DNA from: Pseudomonas putida
Lineage (GTDB): Bacteria; Pseudomonadota; Gammaproteobacteria; Pseudomonadales; Pseudomonadaceae
Direction of reading: 5' to 3'
Assembly: GCF_009883635.2 (NCBI RefSeq)
Contig: NZ_CP026115.2
Location: forward strand, 4,154,001-4,218,000
Length of the DNA: 64,000 nucleotides
Shown here: one piece after another, positions 56,208 through 64,000 of the stretch
Layout: every line of letters starts with the position of its first letter
How positions within the stretch are numbered: the stretch's first letter is position 1
The notes under the pieces: model-generated
Database searches by the model: none
What the model saw: only the letters and a program-made list of their open reading frames with translations
Told to the model about the DNA's origin: nothing
Program-made: the position numbers and the translations under genes

Positions 56208-56690
56208 ATGATCGACCTCAATGCCAGTGGCACCGGCCTCGACGGCTACAATCTGCTGGCCGCGCAAGTGCAGGCACTGTTCGCCGACGAACGCGACTTC
56301 ATCGCCAATGCCGCGCAGTTTTCGGCGTTTCTCTTCAACCAGGTGGACGACCTGAACTGGGCGGGGTTCTACCTCAACCGCAACGAAGAGTTGGTGCTCG
56401 GCCCGTTCCAGGGCCAGGTGGCCTGCGTGCGCATTCCGTTCAGCAAGGGCGTGTGTGGCGCGGCAGCGGCTACCCGGCAGACCCAGCGGGTCGAGGATGT
56501 GCATGCGTTTCCGGGGCATATCGCCTGTGACAGCGCGTCCAACAGCGAGTTGGTGATTCCGCTGGTGAAGGAAGGGCGGTTGATTGGTGTGCTCGACCTG
56601 GACAGCCCGAAGCTGGCGCGTTTCAGTGAGGCGGATCAGGTGGGGCTGGAAAGGTTGGTAGCGATCTTTCTGGAACTGACTGACTGCTGA
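56208..56690 (+). CDS. msrC: Free methionine-(R)-sulfoxide reductase (GAF domain)
   Basis: 160 residues from ATG 56208. A single GAF domain with NWAGFYLNR, the cysteine in IPFSKGVCGAAAATRQTQ and the second in HIACDSASNSELVIPLV, the active-site layout of fRMsr (YebR/MsrC). It reduces free methionine-R-sulfoxide. Third methionine-repair or peroxide enzyme in this 5-kb stretch. Coupled to the DUF815 ATPase. Confidence 0.93.
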   Translation: MIDLNASGTGLDGYNLLAAQVQALFADERDFIANAAQFSAFLFNQVDDLNWAGFYLNRNEELVLGPFQGQVACVRIPFSKGVCGAAAATRQTQRVEDVHAFPGHIACDSASNSELVIPLVKEGRLIGVLDLDSPKLARFSEADQVGLERLVAIFLELTDC

Positions 56691-56710
56691 TCACTGTTGT
56701 CTGTATTGGC

Positions 56711-56831
56711 CCCTGTGGGAGCCGCGCTTGCCGGCGATGGGCCGCGAAGCGGCCCCACGATTTCCAGGTTGTTGCATAAATTGACGGGGCCGCTTCGCGG
56801 CCCATCGCCGGCAAGCGCGGCTCCCACAGGG
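56711..56831. repeat. Long palindromic repeat, family B copy 2
   Basis: Perfect 46-bp arms at 56711-56756 and 56786-56831 around a 29-bp loop. Nearly identical in arms and loop (CCACGATTTC..AGGTTGT.GCATAA) to the element at 8798-8922. It lies between the convergent msrC and the hypothetical gene at 56850. Confidence 0.95.
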
Positions 56832-56849
56832 CCGGTGCAGCCTTGAAGA

Positions 56850-57617
56850 TCAGTCGTAGATCACCCGCTTTTTCCAGGTCTCGTCCTCATCGGTCTTGAG
56901 CCCCTCGGTCAATTCGTTCTGTTCATTCTCCGCCGGCTCCATCTTGTCCAGGACCTGGGCATTAGCCCGCGCCAGCAGTTTTTCCAGATAGGTCAGCTGC
57001 TCTTCATACACTTTCGGTTCCGGCTGCTTGCGCAAGTACTGCACGCCGCGCTCGAAGGCCAGCCGCGCCTGCCCTGGCTGTTCCTGTTGCAGCGCCTGCT
57101 GGCCGAGGTTGTTGAAGAACTCGATATGCAGCAGTACCAGGATGTGGCGGATCTCCTTGACCCATTGCTTGGCCTCAACGGTCTGCAGCACATTTTCCTG
57201 GCTGCCCTTGACGATCTGGTTGTGCAGCGCCTCCAGCAGGAAGCGCACATCCTTGGCCTTGACCTCGGTCTGGATCGGGCAGGGTGGGTTGTTTACCGGA
57301 ATGCGCTCGCCCTGGGCGACCAGCCCTTCGAGTTCGGCGATGCGCGCCTTGAGTTGCGCGTTGTGCTTGTCCAGCGCCAGTTGCCGCTGGTTGAGGTTCA
57401 GCTCCAGGCGCGCCAGCAGCAGCTTGAGGGCCGGGGTCATGAACTGGCCCGGGAAGGTCTCGGTGATTTCGCCACAGCGGCGAACCCGGTCAGCGAGTTC
57501 GACTTTCAGTCGCGCGCGTTCGAGCTTGCTGTTTTCAACCACGTTGTTGAGGTAGCCGATCACGATCAGCAACGCGATACCCGCCACGATGAGCAGAGTG
57601 ATCAGAAGTGGTGTCAC
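56850..57617 (-). CDS. Conserved hypothetical membrane-anchored coiled-coil protein
   Basis: 255 residues. One N-terminal span (LLITLLIVAGIALLIVIGYL at about 4-23), then a long helical, mostly coiled-coil body (KLERARLKVELADRVRRC, LNLNQRQLALDKHNAQLKARIAELEGL). Later part LHIEFFNNLGQQALQQEQPGQARLAFERGVQYL looks like one TPR-type pair. N-out or N-in cannot be set firmly; the body lacks cysteines apart from two (RRCGEI, PPCPI). Family not recognised. Confidence 0.75.
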   Translation of the reverse strand: MTPLLITLLIVAGIALLIVIGYLNNVVENSKLERARLKVELADRVRRCGEITETFPGQFMTPALKLLLARLELNLNQRQLALDKHNAQLKARIAELEGLVAQGERIPVNNPPCPIQTEVKAKDVRFLLEALHNQIVKGSQENVLQTVEAKQWVKEIRHILVLLHIEFFNNLGQQALQQEQPGQARLAFERGVQYLRKQPEPKVYEEQLTYLEKLLARANAQVLDKMEPAENEQNELTEGLKTDEDETWKKRVIYD

Positions 57618-57856
57618 CGTTAACGCCTCATCAATAGGTTTGCATATAGAGTGTAGGAGCGAGCTTGCTCGCGAGAGGCCTTGGCAGGCAAATCTCTCGT
57701 TCTATCGGCAATCAGCCTTATAGCTGCATGCTGGCACATTGATGGTGAGCTTGCCCGAGGTGTTGTCAGAAAATCAACGCCAATCCGTCGGCGGCGCCTG
57801 GCGGCACCTTCCATATGGACCGAAGTCATTGATTTAAATAAATTTCTACAAAAGGG
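57618..57856. other. Intergenic region upstream of the tRNA array
   Basis: About 240 bp without a supported gene. It contains a short GCGAGC/GCTCGC hairpin near 57656-57681 and becomes AT-rich at 57825-57855 just before the tRNA promoter, an UP-element-like position. Confidence 0.5.
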
Positions 57857-57885
57857 TTGACGGCCCTTCGAACCATCCATAGAAT
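57857..57885 (+). promoter_or_regulatory. Sigma-70 promoter of the tRNA array
   Basis: TTGACG (57857-57862), 17-bp spacer, TAGAAT (57880-57885), followed by GCGCGCC. An A/T-rich block (TTAAATAAATTTCTACAAAA) lies just upstream. About 70 bp before the first tRNA. Confidence 0.85.
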
Positions 57886-57959
57886 GCGCGCCACTTGCAG
57901 CGTAAAGCACACAGCGAAACGCAGCAGGGAGTGAAAGCAGGCAGTAATGCCAGCAGCGT

Positions 57960-58035
57960 GTCCCCTTCGTCTAGTGGCCTAGGACACCGCCCTTTCACGG
58001 CGGTAACAGGGGTTCGAGTCCCCTAGGGGACGCCA
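57960..58035 (+). tRNA. tRNA-Glu (anticodon TTC), copy 1
   Basis: 76 nt. Acceptor GTCCCCT/AGGGGAC, discriminator G, encoded CCA; anticodon loop CCTTTCACG. Four bases separate it from the next tRNA. Confidence 0.97.
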
Positions 58036-58039
58036 ATTT

Positions 58040-58115
<76 letters not shown>

Positions 58116-58207
58116 AATTCTCCGGCAACGCTTAACGGCGGGGCAGGAAATAAAAATCCAGTCTGGATCGTGAGGTTCAGGTCCTGGTGCACTGAAAAGT
58201 GTTGTGT

Positions 58208-58283
58208 GTCCCCTTCGTCTAGTGGCCTAGGACACCGCCCTTTCACGGCGGTAACAGGGGTTCGAGTCCCCTAGGGGACGCCA
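58208..58283 (+). tRNA. tRNA-Glu (anticodon TTC), copy 2
   Basis: Identical over its full length to the copy at 57960-58035. A 92-bp spacer separates it from the first Gly tRNA; the spacer is not repeated. Confidence 0.97.
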
Positions 58284-58286
58284 AAT

Positions 58287-58362
<76 letters not shown>

Positions 58363-58448
58363 GTTTAAATACTGTGGCGTTCGCACGGTGCAGTGGTGGT
58401 GAAGGTCGTAAAGGCGCTTCACGCCGATTAGCGGTAAAGCTTCAAATT

Positions 58449-58524
<76 letters not shown>

Positions 58525-58532
58525 AATCGAAG

Positions 58533-58569
58533 AACGAAGAAAGGGACGAAAGTCCCTTTCTTCGTTTTT
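58533..58569 (+). terminator. Intrinsic terminator of the tRNA array
   Basis: A perfect 15-bp stem (AACGAAGAAAGGGAC with its complement, loop GAAA) followed by further T residues, 8 bp after the last tRNA. Confidence 0.95.
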
Positions 58570-58594
58570 GTCTATCTGTAATCAGCTTTTACTA

Positions 58595-58616
58595 AGGCGC
58601 CCTATTGCAGGGCGCC
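58595..58616 (-). terminator. Hairpin downstream of the fimbrial operon
   Basis: GGCGCCCT and AGGGCGCC form an 8-bp GC stem 11 bp after the adhesin stop. There is no T run, so its action as terminator is only a guess. Confidence 0.45.
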
Positions 58617-58626
58617 TATGGCTTGC

Positions 58627-59706
58627 TCAACGGTAGCTGACGGTAAAGCTCAGTGCAGCCTTTGCCAGGCCAGGCGTTACTGTCGGGTCGAGTTGATAGT
58701 AGCGTGCCTTGAACTCCAGTTGTGTCACGGGAAGTTGCAGACGTTTGACCGATACGGCTTCTTCAAGCGGTAACTCGCGGCCGTCTCCGTGCAGAATTTG
58801 AATACCAAAACCTGCGGCAGTAGAACCCGTGCCCAGGCTGAAAATACCCCGCTTGGCGTCCAGCGCCATTGAGCCTTTGGTACCCTGCAGTTCTATATGT
58901 GCGTAGGCGGTGGGTGCCGTGCTGTGGTCATCGCAATCACTTAGCCGAATGCTGAAATCCTTTTCACTGCTGGTTATTGGCCCGGGGCCGGTGAAGTCGG
59001 CCAGTTCGCGATCGTCGAATGTTACCGGGTCTTCGCTGACAGGGTTGGCCAACAATGTGCATTGCGCCTGCTTAACCCGGGCTTGGAGCGTGAAGTCCAT
59101 GACCTTGCCCTTGTCGTTGGTAGCGCCGCGGAACATTTCTTTATCGACAAATTGGTCGCCTGTGGCAATCGGGCCGGTCTTGACCAATCTCACCCTGCCG
59201 AAGAGCTGCTTGAGTGGTGCTGCGAACCCTGTACTCCCGCGCATGCTGCCATTGTAAGGGATGGTCTGGGTGGCGTCGTCCGAGGTAAAGGTATTTGAGC
59301 TGCTCCCGTCGAAGGGGAACCCCAGGCTGATGATAGCGCCGATACCGTCGACGTTGGTGCGCAGCACGCTTTCGCTAGGGCGCTGACCACGAACAGGTAC
59401 GCCCACGGCTATGGCCGTGGAAGCGGGCATACTGATCGTGGTAGGGAGGGGGGGCTCGTTGAAGCACTCCATTTGGCTATTGTTGCGGTTAGTAATCACG
59501 AAAGTTCGGTTGGCAATCTCATACCCTATTTCGGCGTCACGTGGCACCCACAAGGTTTGCCCGTCAAAGTCATACAGGAAGGGCAGGTTGGCGGGGCCCT
59601 CTGTCCATTCGCATCTGGCCTGCACCTCGCCGCAAAGCAGCCCGAGAGCCAGGGCACAGGCAACTGCGGCCATGGGGCGCGGTGCCAAGCATCCGATTGT
59701 GCTCAT
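58627..59706 (-). CDS. Fimbrial tip adhesin-like protein of a chaperone-usher system
   Basis: 359 residues with a signal peptide (ACALALGLLCGEVQA, cleavage near 30). Two-domain layout: an N-terminal receptor-binding-type part with CEWTEGPANLPFLYDFDGQTLWV, and a C-terminal pilin domain from about 210 (VKQAQCTLLANPVSEDPVTF..RLSDCDD) ending in the beta-zipper FTVSYR. The disulfide pair Cys-Cys of pilins is present. The N-terminal half is not a recognised lectin. Its ATG overlaps the usher stop (TGA within ATGA), so it is the last gene of the operon. Confidence 0.85.
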   Translation of the reverse strand: MSTIGCLAPRPMAAVACALALGLLCGEVQARCEWTEGPANLPFLYDFDGQTLWVPRDAEIGYEIANRTFVITNRNNSQMECFNEPPLPTTISMPASTAIAVGVPVRGQRPSESVLRTNVDGIGAIISLGFPFDGSSSNTFTSDDATQTIPYNGSMRGSTGFAAPLKQLFGRVRLVKTGPIATGDQFVDKEMFRGATNDKGKVMDFTLQARVKQAQCTLLANPVSEDPVTFDDRELADFTGPGPITSSEKDFSIRLSDCDDHSTAPTAYAHIELQGTKGSMALDAKRGIFSLGTGSTAAGFGIQILHGDGRELPLEEAVSVKRLQLPVTQLEFKARYYQLDPTVTPGLAKAALSFTVSYR

Positions 59707-62261
59707 GAAGTCTGTTCCTGTTTGTTCATGCCGGTTTCGTCTGTGATGGGTTCATGGTGGGGTTGGCAGGTGAGCGTTTGCACGCGATAGCCATTGACCT
59801 TGGGTATATCGTCGGGGGTAACTGTTACCTGGCACTCGCGAGTAGTCTGGTCTACCCACTGTGCGCGCAGTTGCTGTGGGCCTGGTACATCGCTGGCGAC
59901 CAGTGCCTGGCCGGCTTGCCCGACCACTGCCAGGGCCTGCCCTTGAGCGTTGGTTACTTGCGTGCCGAACGGCAGTGGGCGCCCGTCGGGCAACTGCAGA
60001 GTCAGGACCATGCGCATGACTTGCCGGTTGTGGAAGCTGGCCATGACGATCGCGCCACGGCGCGGCACTACTTGCTGTGTAGCGTTGTCGATGATGGTTT
60101 CCGGGGACAGGTCGTCGGTGTTCAGTACCAGCGAATTCAACCTGTAGGGGCGCAAGCTTGGCGCCAGCAGGTAACCCTGCGCATTGGCCTGGCTCGACGA
60201 CCCTGTGTCGAGCTGGATGCCGGCTACGTTGGGCACGTGGACCAACGCGCTGGTTTCGCCCAGGTACGGGCCCAGCACAATGCCGGAGCCATGGGCCAGC
60301 AGTGCGCCACTGGCGTTAAGCGATACGCTGCGATAGCCGGCCCCTTGGGTGTAGCCGGCGCCGTAGCTGGCGTTGGCTCCTTGGTAGGCAAGTGACAACG
60401 CACCACTGGTGTTGTTTTGCTGGTCAGTGCTCAGCGACGCCTGATAGCCAAGCCGGTTGTTCATCAGCCCACCATTCAGACTGGCCCGCTCGCTGTAGCG
60501 GCCATTATGGCGCTGCAGGTCGAAACTGGTGCTGTGGCGGCGGCCGAAATCCAGTGGCAATGACAGGCTCAGGCCGAACAGGCGGCTGTCGCCGGCGTTA
60601 CTAGCCAGCGCCTGGGAGGCGAACAGATTGATGCTCAGGTCGCCCCAGCGCGTGTTGTATTGCACTTGATATTGGCGGCGTTGGGTGGCGCTGTTCCAGT
60701 AGTCTTCCTGTGACAGCATCAGGCTCAGCGAACCTTTGCCAACGTTCTGATACACCGAAGCCTCCAGGCGGCTGCGGCGGCTGCCCAGGTAATGCGAGGA
60801 CTGGTTACGTTCTTTGATGGCTTCATCAAAGTCCCGGTAGCCCTCGGTCGAGTAGCGGTATCCGGCAAAGCGCAAGTTGGTACCGGTCTGGAAGCTCTTG
60901 CCATAGCGTATAGCGAAGCTCTGCCCTTGAACCTGGCCCATCGGTGCGCCGAGCTCGGTGCGAGCGTGGGTGGCGTCGAATGACAGTGCGCCCAGGCCGG
61001 CGAAGTCGCGGGCAACCCCCAATGCGCCAGCATGGTAGTTATCGCTGGCCAATACGCCTCCATAGAGCGTGCTGTCCCAGAGGCCGCCGCGGGCCAGTGT
61101 GCCCTGCCAGAACATGGGCCGCTCAAGGTCCTCGGCACCGTTGTAGCGGCCCACCGTTGCGCTATAGCGCCATACGCCTTCACGCAACAGGTTGGCCAAG
61201 GATGAGTAAGGCTGGGTAAAACGGCGCACCTGGCCATCGGCCTCGGTGAGGATCACCTCCAGTTCGCCGTGGCCGGCGCCGACGCTGAGGTCATCGATGG
61301 CATACGGGCCGGGTGCCACGTAGGTGGAATAGATGGGGAAGCCGTTGTGCAGCACCTCAAGCTTGGCGCGTGTCTGGGCCACGCCGCGTATGACTGGCGC
61401 GTATTGCTGCTCCATGTCGGAGTGCATGTCCAGGTCGGAGGCCAGTTGCGCACCAACGAAGGGGACGCTGCGGAATACCTCACTGCCGGTAAAGGTTTCG
61501 CCCAGGGTGAAATTGGCCCGCAGCCCAGGGATGTCACGCTGTGCATAGGTATCGCTGTGGCTCCAGTCCAGCTGGCCCTCTGCGTTCTCGCGCAGTGCCT
61601 GGGTGCTGCGTAATCGCCAGCCGGCGATATTGAGGCCGCTGTTCAGGTACAGGTCCTGGCTGTTGCGGCTGCGGCCGTTGTCACTGTTGTAGTGCTGTGC
61701 CGACACCTGATAGTTGACGAAAGCGGCATTGATGCCAGCATCCCAGCGTGATTCGGGCACCGAGCCTGCGGCTTGTCGGCGCAGGGCGATTTGCGCAATG
61801 GACAACGACAGTTGCAGGCGTTGCGGGTCGAAGTCGGCGCGGGCCTGCGGTATCAGGGCCGTCAGGTCCAGGCATTGGTTGTCGTGGGGCAGGGGGGCTT
61901 CCAGGGCTTCTTCACGCAAGTCCAGGCTGCGCAGCAGGTCGCCGGTCATGCAGGCTTGCAGGCTTTGCTCGTCGTTGCTGTATATGTCGACTTCGCGCAT
62001 GCCAAGCGCGGTGTTGTTCAGCACTACCTGTAAGCGATAGCGCCCGGCCGCCAGCGGTGTTTGTTCCGCCAGCGCCTGCAGGGCCAGGGCGCCGGCCTCG
62101 CTGGCCTGGCCAGGGGCCTGGCGCATGAACTCAGCCTGGAAGCGTGGTGAGGCGGCGAATGTAGGCGTGGCCAGTAGCAGAATCAGCGGGCTGCCCAGCA
62201 ACGCTGATCGGGTAAGGTGCGGGCGTGACAAGGCAGGCCTGCGCCATAGAGGCTTGGGCAT
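59703..62261 (-). CDS. Outer-membrane fimbrial usher (PapC/FimD family)
   Basis: 852 residues, signal peptide near 1-36. N-terminal domain from FQAEFMRQAPGQ (shorter than usual), the beta barrel with plug region PVIRGVAQTRAKLEVLHNGFPIYSTYVAPGPYAIDDL, and C-terminal domains ending TSRECQVTV-type (TTRECQVTVTPDD). GQVRRFTQPYSSLANLLREGVWRYS is a conserved usher block. Ushers assemble chaperone-bound pilins on the cell surface. No chaperone or major pilin gene lies upstream in this window; the next gene is an Rhs protein. Confidence 0.93.
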   Translation of the reverse strand: MPKPLWRRPALSRPHLTRSALLGSPLILLLATPTFAASPRFQAEFMRQAPGQASEAGALALQALAEQTPLAAGRYRLQVVLNNTALGMREVDIYSNDEQSLQACMTGDLLRSLDLREEALEAPLPHDNQCLDLTALIPQARADFDPQRLQLSLSIAQIALRRQAAGSVPESRWDAGINAAFVNYQVSAQHYNSDNGRSRNSQDLYLNSGLNIAGWRLRSTQALRENAEGQLDWSHSDTYAQRDIPGLRANFTLGETFTGSEVFRSVPFVGAQLASDLDMHSDMEQQYAPVIRGVAQTRAKLEVLHNGFPIYSTYVAPGPYAIDDLSVGAGHGELEVILTEADGQVRRFTQPYSSLANLLREGVWRYSATVGRYNGAEDLERPMFWQGTLARGGLWDSTLYGGVLASDNYHAGALGVARDFAGLGALSFDATHARTELGAPMGQVQGQSFAIRYGKSFQTGTNLRFAGYRYSTEGYRDFDEAIKERNQSSHYLGSRRSRLEASVYQNVGKGSLSLMLSQEDYWNSATQRRQYQVQYNTRWGDLSINLFASQALASNAGDSRLFGLSLSLPLDFGRRHSTSFDLQRHNGRYSERASLNGGLMNNRLGYQASLSTDQQNNTSGALSLAYQGANASYGAGYTQGAGYRSVSLNASGALLAHGSGIVLGPYLGETSALVHVPNVAGIQLDTGSSSQANAQGYLLAPSLRPYRLNSLVLNTDDLSPETIIDNATQQVVPRRGAIVMASFHNRQVMRMVLTLQLPDGRPLPFGTQVTNAQGQALAVVGQAGQALVASDVPGPQQLRAQWVDQTTRECQVTVTPDDIPKVNGYRVQTLTCQPHHEPITDETGMNKQEQTS

Positions 62262-62539
62262 AGGGGAATCCTGGGGCAGCGCGGCTCCAGGCCGGAGGCG
62301 GGAGCTGGGGCTGGGTTGTCTGAAGACGGCGTACGTCTGGCATCGGTGGCAGACGGTGCCGGGCTAGGGATGGGTAGGGTAGAAAGGGAAGGCAGAGCGG
62401 GATGTAGGAAGAGTCTTGAGCGTCGATGAGAGATTTAGACAGCGGGGCTCATGCGGTTGGCCGATAGCCCCTGGGGAGGATTTCCCTGCCCAAGGGCGCT
62501 CGGTTTCAGTAGTTCAATTTGGTTAAATAATGGTTTTCA
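62262..62539. other. Gap between the Rhs gene end and the usher start
   Basis: 278 bp. Must hold the usher promoter, but no good -35/-10 pair is visible on the minus strand. No reading frame of meaningful size on the minus strand fits an immunity gene. The part next to the Rhs gene is AT-rich. Confidence 0.5.
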
Positions 62540-64000
62540 TCATTCAATTATCACAGGTAAAGTCGCATGTGGGGCTTTTACTGAATTTGCCAGTCCCGCT
62601 GAATTTGCCGGTCCTGCTGAATTTGCCAGTCCCGCTGAATTTGCCGGTCCTGCTGAATGGGATTGGTTTGAACTGTATGCGTTAGGGCTTGAGTTATTTT
62701 TCGCTTTAAGCTTGGATGGACCAATCGTGGCATAATCTCCGCTGCTGTTAGAGCGGCCTGCGGGGGGCGATTGTGAGGCTTGAGTATTTTGCCAGGCTCT
62801 TGAAGCGGCTAATTGTTGTTCAAATGGTTTTCCAAATATATCAATGCCTTTATTGTGATCTACAAATGTGCCTAATCTTGTCGAAATCCAGGGCCGGGTC
62901 TTTGGTCGGCCGAAGTTGAGTAAACTTGATCTCATCGCGCCACTCTTTATATTGATCGCCATGCCAGCACCAAACGCTGCAGCACCAAGTATGCTAATAC
63001 CTACGCCTGTAAAGCTCAGTATGTCGGAAAGACCAGAGTCATTCTCTTCGATTACTTTTCCTGCGACCTGTAAGCCCAAACCGACGCCTTGACCGGCGAT
63101 GCCGCCCCAGGCCAGTGCAGTCCCAAGTGACATAGGGGTGCCCCATGGCGCTGCGAGAAGTGATATAAGCAAGATGGCACTAAACAAGACGAGTAGCCCT
63201 GTCTTTATCTTGCTCTTCAACTCTTTGTTAGAATCCCCCTTGTACTCTGCTGCCCCATCATTACCACTGAACGGGCTCACTTTATGCCCGGTAGGGTCGC
63301 GCCATTTGACCGGATTACCCAAGGCATACAGGTAAGGGTTCAGGCCTGCTGCTTCGGGTGGCAGCGAATCGGGGCTGTGGAAGCGCATCAAGCCTGGGTT
63401 GTACGCACGGTAGCCGCTGCCTAGCAGGTACCAGCCAAGGGCCTCTTCACGCACCTCGCCATTGAACGCCAGCAGGCAACGCATGCCGTTGTCGTCGGGG
63501 CGTTCGCCATAGGTGTTGTAGCTGGCATGCCGGGTGCCCTGGTGGTCGGCCTCGGTGAGGATGCTGCCGGCAGGGTCGGTCAGCAGCAGCAGCGGGTCGT
63601 CGGGTTGGTCAGAGCGCTGCACGCCCAGGGTTTGCTCGTCATTGAGCAGGTACTGGGTCAGCAGGTTGCCTTCCCGGGTGCTGTCCAGGCGGTTGCCCTG
63701 GTAGCGCCGCTGCACCTGGCGGCCATCGAATACACTGGCCAGCAACTGGTCGTGGCCATCGTACAGGTAGCGGGCCTGCTCACTGCCGTCGGGTTTCAGC
63801 ACGCGCTCCAGGCGCCCTTTCACGTCGTACTCCAGTGTGCGCCCTTGCTCGTCGTTAAGCATGTTGCCGCGAGTGTCGTAGTCGAAGCTTTGCTCGGGCA
63901 GGTAGTCGTCGACCAGGGTGTGGGTGACTTTGGTCAGCTGGAAGCTGCCGTCGGTGGCATAGGTGAAGCGCGCAGTATCTTTTTTGCCGTCGGCAAACAG
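62540..64000 (-). CDS. Rhs-family polymorphic toxin, C-terminal part (runs off right edge)
   Basis: At least 486 residues, open to the window edge. The first part has YD/Rhs repeats (YDTRGNM, YDVKGRLERV, YLYDGHDQLLA, YNTYGER) and the conserved core end YLLGSGYRAYNPGLMRFHSPD...LNPYLYALGNPVKWRDPTG. After DPTG begins a variable tip of about 255 residues: hydrophobic blocks (LLVLFSAILLISLLAA, ILGAAAFGAGMAI), then RPWISTRLGTFVDHNKG and a Ser/Asn/Ala-rich tail with hexapeptide repeats. The tip DNA is clearly more AT-rich than its surroundings, typical of exchanged toxin tips. The tip activity is not recognised and no immunity gene is seen. Confidence 0.88.
   Translation of the reverse strand: MFADGKKDTARFTYATDGSFQLTKVTHTLVDDYLPEQSFDYDTRGNMLNDEQGRTLEYDVKGRLERVLKPDGSEQARYLYDGHDQLLASVFDGRQVQRRYQGNRLDSTREGNLLTQYLLNDEQTLGVQRSDQPDDPLLLLTDPAGSILTEADHQGTRHASYNTYGERPDDNGMRCLLAFNGEVREEALGWYLLGSGYRAYNPGLMRFHSPDSLPPEAAGLNPYLYALGNPVKWRDPTGHKVSPFSGNDGAAEYKGDSNKELKSKIKTGLLVLFSAILLISLLAAPWGTPMSLGTALAWGGIAGQGVGLGLQVAGKVIEENDSGLSDILSFTGVGISILGAAAFGAGMAINIKSGAMRSSLLNFGRPKTRPWISTRLGTFVDHNKGIDIFGKPFEQQLAASRAWQNTQASQSPPAGRSNSSGDYATIGPSKLKAKNNSSPNAYSSNQSHSAGPANSAGLANSAGPANSAGLANSVKAPHATLPVIIE
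62583..62654. repeat. Four 18-bp tandem repeats in the Rhs tip
   Basis: Units GAATTTGCC-A/G-GT-C/T-C-C/T-GCT alternate in an exact 36-bp period, repeated twice, encoding SAGPANSAGLAN-type hexapeptides near the C-terminus of the Rhs protein. A prime site for slipped-strand length change. Confidence 0.95.

Noticed and set aside
57620..57910. A 96-codon minus-strand frame in the gap before the tRNA array
   Set aside because: It covers the clear TTGACG/TAGAAT promoter and has no binding site or resemblance to a known protein.
62451..62735. A 94-codon plus-strand frame covering the tandem repeats at the Rhs end, considered as an immunity gene on the other strand
   Set aside because: The repeats keep several frames open by their 18-bp period; no ribosome binding site and the frame lies mostly inside the Rhs coding sequence.

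Overview
This window is a stretch of ordinary chromosome from a high-GC gammaproteobacterium, most likely a member of the Pseudomonas putida group. The reasons are the many 35-bp-type Pseudomonas REP palindromes (TTCGCGGG...CCCGC), an EarP/EF-P pair with an arginine at the modification site, DUF3509 and DUF1127 proteins, and a gene order (folE, smr, prmB, aroC; ohr/efp/earP; tpm, htpX, alaA-type aminotransferase, msrB, gpx, SagS-like kinase) that I recall as typical of Pseudomonas. No phage, plasmid, insertion sequence or CRISPR array is visible.

Layout. 1-1958: the end of a short-chain dehydrogenase, then two translationally coupled genes that look like surface-polysaccharide genes. 1965-8785: MFS exporter with a divergent MocR-type regulator, a chemoreceptor, a BenE-type carrier and a glutathione transferase. 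8933-17749: glutaredoxin-like protein, folE, Smr protein, isochorismatase-like hydrolase, prmB, a secreted hydrolase, aroC, and an MFS gene coupled to an acireductone-dioxygenase-like protein. 17873-28588: small conserved genes, an ankyrin protein, a ZIP metal transporter, a large membrane sulfatase, a fused cytochrome c, a glutamine amidotransferase, CorA, PlsC and a crotonase. 28788-35021: tRNA-Ser, a TonB receptor, MFS, SDR and LysR genes. 35139-42020: GreA/B-like protein, EarP and EF-P, Ohr/OhrR, two LysR regulators and TauE. 42147-57617: a YcaQ-like glycosylase, class II DAHP synthase, a DEAD-box helicase with a long leader, TPMT, HtpX, aminotransferase, MsrB, Gpx, a hybrid kinase, an AAA ATPase and MsrC. 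57960-58524: five tRNA genes. 58627-64000: a fimbrial adhesin and usher without chaperone, then the C-terminal part of an Rhs protein running off the right edge.

How genes work together. Two shikimate enzymes are present (DAHP synthase and chorismate synthase). Sulfur and peroxide defence recurs: Ohr/OhrR, MsrB, Gpx, MsrC, a glutaredoxin-like protein and GST. Translation and RNA maintenance is served by EF-P with EarP, PrmB, the DEAD-box helicase and six tRNAs. Metal and ion traffic is served by ZIP, CorA and the TonB receptor.

The most unusual content is non-coding. Two near-identical 217-225 bp elements have about 57-60 bp terminal inverted arms and a conserved central core, with a 38-bp minimal hairpin elsewhere. 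Two copies of a second palindromic family of about 120 bp lie far apart. Other points to check are an acireductone-dioxygenase homologue whose fourth metal ligand is arginine, an isochorismatase-like protein with serine at the cysteine position, tandem palindromes upstream of the ankyrin gene, and an orphan usher/adhesin pair beside an AT-rich Rhs toxin tip without a visible immunity gene.
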